From an uncultured Lachnospiraceae bacterium (GTDB taxonomy: Bacteria > Bacillota > Clostridia > Lachnospirales > Lachnospiraceae): DNA of 64,000 nt. Position numbers and translations under genes: made by a program. Shown here piece after piece: positions 61,569 to 64,000 of this stretch; positions within the stretch are counted from its first letter, which is position 1, and each line of letters starts with the position of its first letter. The notes below the pieces were generated by a model that ran no database searches, was not told the DNA's origin, and saw nothing but the letters and a program-made list of their open reading frames with translations. The stretch covers positions 62,001 to 126,000 of the forward strand of contig CAKRMH010000004.1 in NCBI GenBank assembly GCA_934364805.1, written 5' to 3'.

Positions 61569-61604
61569 AATTTACTCTTATCTGATAATTTAAGGAATTA
61601 TTTC

Positions 61605-61646
61605 AAAAAGCGTCGCAAAATCATAGATTGTGACGCTTTTTGCGTG
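61605..61646 (+). terminator. intrinsic terminator after marR
   Basis: AAAAAGCGTC and GACGCTTTTT form the stem, with inner CAA/TTG pairs, followed by GCGTGTTTTG. Confidence 0.85.
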
Positions 61647-61666
61647 TTTTGTATGTCAATGTCAGA

Positions 61667-61717
61667 CCACATAATCTAGTTAAATGATGTTGACAATAAC
61701 ACTAGATATTGTATAAT
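61667..61717 (+). promoter_or_regulatory. nrdD promoter with two NrdR-box-like sites
   Basis: Promoter TTGACA (61690-61695), 16-bp spacer, TATAAT (61712-61717). The site ACACTAGATATTGTAT (61699-61714) matches the NrdR consensus (ACACWATATWTWGTGT) at about 14 of 16 positions and covers the spacer and -10. A weaker second site (CCACATAATCTAGTTA, 61667-61682) begins exactly 32 bp upstream, the three-turn spacing usual for paired NrdR boxes. Repression by NrdR at high dATP is inferred. Confidence 0.75.
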
Positions 61718-61758
61718 TGAATCAGTGATGAGAAATATGAGAGAGGATGTATGAAACG

Positions 61759-63987
61759 ATGAAGATTATTAAGCGTAGCGGAAGCGAAGACGTATTTGAT
61801 GCTGCAAAGATCGTTGCAGCGGTCAGAAAAGCGAATGAATCCGTCATCGATTACGAGAAATTAGGGGATGAACAGATTCGGGAAATCGCAGACAATGTTG
61901 AGGTTGCCTGTGAGAATATGAAGCGTTCTCCAAGTGTGGAGGAGATTCAGGATATGGTGGAGAACCAGCTGATGAATCACCGTGCGTTTAATGTTGCACG
62001 TAACTATATTACGTATCGCTATAAGAGAGCACTGGTACGTAAATCAAACTCAACAGATGAACAGATCCTAAGCCTTTTAGAGTGCAATAATGAGGAAGTA
62101 AAACAGGAGAATTCCAATAAGAATCCGACAGTAAACAGTGTTCAGCGTGATTATATGGCAGGTGAGGTCAGCAAAGATATCACAAGACGTTTCCTGTTGC
62201 CTGAGGATATTGTGGAAGCACATGAGAAAGGAATGATCCATTTCCATGATGCTGATTATTTTGCACAGCATATGCACAACTGCTGTCTGGTCAATCTGGA
62301 AGACATGCTTCAGAACGGAACCGTTATTTCAGAGACCATGATCGACCGGCCAAAGAGTTTCTCGACCGCATGTAACATTGCAACACAGGCAATTGCGCAG
62401 ATCGCAAGCTCCCAGTACGGAGGACAGAGTATCTCGCTTGCACATCTTGCACCGTTTGTACAGGTGAGCCGTGAGAAATTCCGTAAACAGGTTGCAGCAG
62501 AATTCGCAGCAATTGGCCTGGAACTCGATGAAAAGCGTATCAATGAGGTCGCAGAACTTCGCGTAAAGGAAGAGATTAACCGTGGCGTCCAGATGATCCA
62601 GTATCAGGTCATTACACTGATGACGACGAATGGACAGGCTCCGTTTATTACGGTGTTCATGTATCTGGATGAAGTAAAAGACCCGCAGACAAGAGCCGAT
62701 CTTGCTGCAATCATTGAGGAGATGCTGCATCAGAGAATCAAAGGTGTGAAGAATGAGAAGGGCGTATTTATCACTCCTGCATTCCCGAAACTGATCTATG
62801 TTCTGGAAGAGGACAATATTACCGAAGATGCTCCATACTGGTATCTGACAAAACTCGCTGCAGAATGTACTGCAAAACGTATGGTTCCGGATTATATTTC
62901 CGAGAAGAAGATGAAAGAACTCAAGGTAGACAAGAACGGAGAAGGACATTGCTATACCTGCATGGGATGCAGAAGTTTCCTGACCCCATATGTTGATCCT
63001 GAGACCAACAAACCAAAATACTATGGCCGTTTTAACCAGGGTGTTGTAACCATCAACCTTGTGGATGTTGCATGTTCATCCGGAAGAGATATGGATAAAT
63101 TCTGGAAGATCTTTGATGAGAGACTGGATCTGTGCTATCGTGCACTGATGTGCAGACACAAACGTCTGCTTGGAACACCTTCGGATGTAGCACCAATCCT
63201 GTGGCAGAATGGTGCGCTCGCAAGACTGAAGAAAGGGGAGACCATCGATAAACTTTTATTCGGTGGATACTCAACAATCTCACTTGGTTATGCAGGTCTG
63301 TGTGAATGTACCCGTTATATGAAAGGGGTATCGCATACCGATCCGGAAGGAACACCATTTGCGCTGGAAGTGATGCAGCATCTGAATGATGCCTGCCAGA
63401 AGTGGAAAGAGAAGGAGAACATGGACTTCAGTCTGTATGGAACACCACTCGAATCCACAACTTACAAATTCGCAAAATGCCTGCAGAAACGTTTTGGAGT
63501 GATCCCGGGTGTAACGGATAAGAACTATATTACAAACAGCTATCATGTTCATGTAACAGAAGAAATGAATGCGTTTGACAAGCTGAAATTCGAATCCCAG
63601 TTCCAGGAGTTATCTCCAGGAGGAGCGATCAGCTACGTGGAAGTTCCAAACATGCAGAATAATATTGATGCGGTTCTTTCCGTGATGCAGTATATTTATG
63701 AGAATATCATGTATGCAGAGCTTAACACCAAGAGTGATTACTGCCAGGTGTGCGGATATGACGGAGAGATCAAGATCGTCGAGGAAGAAGGCTCAGGTAA
63801 GCTGATCTGGGAATGCCCAAACTGCGGTAACCGTGATCAGGACAAGATGAGTGTCGCACGCCGTACCTGCGGTTATATTGGAACACAGTTCTGGAATCAG
63901 GGACGTACACAGGAGATCAAGGAACGTGTACTTCATCTTTCTACTCCGGAATTTGATGCAGAGATGAATCCAAACGCAGAGAAATAG
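61759..63987 (+). CDS. nrdD: anaerobic ribonucleoside-triphosphate reductase (class III)
   Basis: Oxygen-sensitive glycyl radical enzyme that makes deoxynucleotides. The 742-residue protein has an N-terminal ATP-cone (IIKRSGSEDVFDAAKIVAAV, about 1-90) for allosteric control, the barrel with HDADYFAQHMHNCCL and TCMGCRSFL, a zinc site near the end (CQVCGYDG and CPNCGN) and the glycyl radical loop RRTCGYIGTQFWNQGR. ATG 61759 is preferred, with GAGAGG 12 bp upstream; ATG 61747 directly abuts that site. Its activase NrdG is expected just downstream, beyond the window end. Promoter with NrdR-like boxes upstream. Confidence 0.96.
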   Translation: MKIIKRSGSEDVFDAAKIVAAVRKANESVIDYEKLGDEQIREIADNVEVACENMKRSPSVEEIQDMVENQLMNHRAFNVARNYITYRYKRALVRKSNSTDEQILSLLECNNEEVKQENSNKNPTVNSVQRDYMAGEVSKDITRRFLLPEDIVEAHEKGMIHFHDADYFAQHMHNCCLVNLEDMLQNGTVISETMIDRPKSFSTACNIATQAIAQIASSQYGGQSISLAHLAPFVQVSREKFRKQVAAEFAAIGLELDEKRINEVAELRVKEEINRGVQMIQYQVITLMTTNGQAPFITVFMYLDEVKDPQTRADLAAIIEEMLHQRIKGVKNEKGVFITPAFPKLIYVLEEDNITEDAPYWYLTKLAAECTAKRMVPDYISEKKMKELKVDKNGEGHCYTCMGCRSFLTPYVDPETNKPKYYGRFNQGVVTINLVDVACSSGRDMDKFWKIFDERLDLCYRALMCRHKRLLGTPSDVAPILWQNGALARLKKGETIDKLLFGGYSTISLGYAGLCECTRYMKGVSHTDPEGTPFALEVMQHLNDACQKWKEKENMDFSLYGTPLESTTYKFAKCLQKRFGVIPGVTDKNYITNSYHVHVTEEMNAFDKLKFESQFQELSPGGAISYVEVPNMQNNIDAVLSVMQYIYENIMYAELNTKSDYCQVCGYDGEIKIVEEEGSGKLIWECPNCGNRDQDKMSVARRTCGYIGTQFWNQGRTQEIKERVLHLSTPEFDAEMNPNAEK

Positions 63988-64000
63988 GAATCCTAAATAA

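Overview
This window looks like a chromosomal segment of a strict-anaerobe, low-to-mid GC Firmicute, most probably a gut Lachnospiraceae (Blautia/Roseburia/Dorea-like; I cannot fix the genus). The grounds are AGGAGG-type ribosome sites, oxygen-sensitive enzymes throughout ([FeFe] hydrogenase, radical SAM protein, Fe-S serine dehydratase, class III ribonucleotide reductase), many two-component carbohydrate and peptide genes, and small families (DUF5721-like, DUF6142-like) that I associate with that family. No rRNA, tRNA, CRISPR array, prophage or transposase gene was seen.

Layout. 1-3318: a MacA/MacB-like ABC export system whose ATPase is cut by the window edge. 3531-9093: a monomeric group-B-like [FeFe] hydrogenase, followed by its own terminator, and a separate promoter driving hypB, a 920-residue Fe-S/FAD/NAD(P) oxidoreductase, and hypA. 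9194-11831: a radical SAM protein with C-terminal helix-hairpin-helix and its usual partner (TIGR03916/TIGR03915-type putative DNA repair pair), here separated by a striking 229-bp inverted-repeat element (10772-11000). 11958-13287: cold shock protein, then lspA and a small conserved gene on the minus strand. 13395-17089: M18 aminopeptidase, DegV, FolC. 17195-22048: two YhgE/Pip membrane proteins flanking a small two-helix membrane protein. 22210-29756: ilvE, sdaAB-sdaAA, a membrane-anchored amidase, a HEAT-methyltransferase fusion, a GGDEF-EAL protein.

30507-44748 is the accessory, carbohydrate-related part: an esterase, a short chimera of a GH95 N-terminus and a GH3 C-terminus, a YkgJ-type cysteine cluster protein, MATE exporter, a shortened Na/Pi cotransporter, a sigma-factor-like protein without region 4, enolase (minus strand, with an operator-like repeat over its -10), a membrane LuxR-type regulator next to a sortase-type surface protein, and an AraC regulator divergent from a GH3 enzyme with reversed domain order. 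44856-55677: an HD-GYP protein, pyrE with two overlapping small membrane protein genes, an M29-type aminopeptidase with a long N-terminal extension, purE, purM-purN-purD, and a fusion of an M32 carboxypeptidase to a HAD phosphatase. 55696-63987: a purine permease, a heterodimeric ABC exporter divergent from a MarR regulator with an inverted repeat between them, and nrdD behind a promoter with two NrdR-box-like sites spaced 32 bp apart.

Most of the window is ordinary core metabolism. The items most worth a second look are the 229-bp palindromic element inserted between the two DNA-repair-type genes, the hyd/hypB/oxidoreductase/hypA arrangement (nickel chaperones with no nickel enzyme in sight), the GH95-GH3 chimera, the M32-HAD fusion, the region-4-less sigma-like protein and the paired YhgE/Pip unit.
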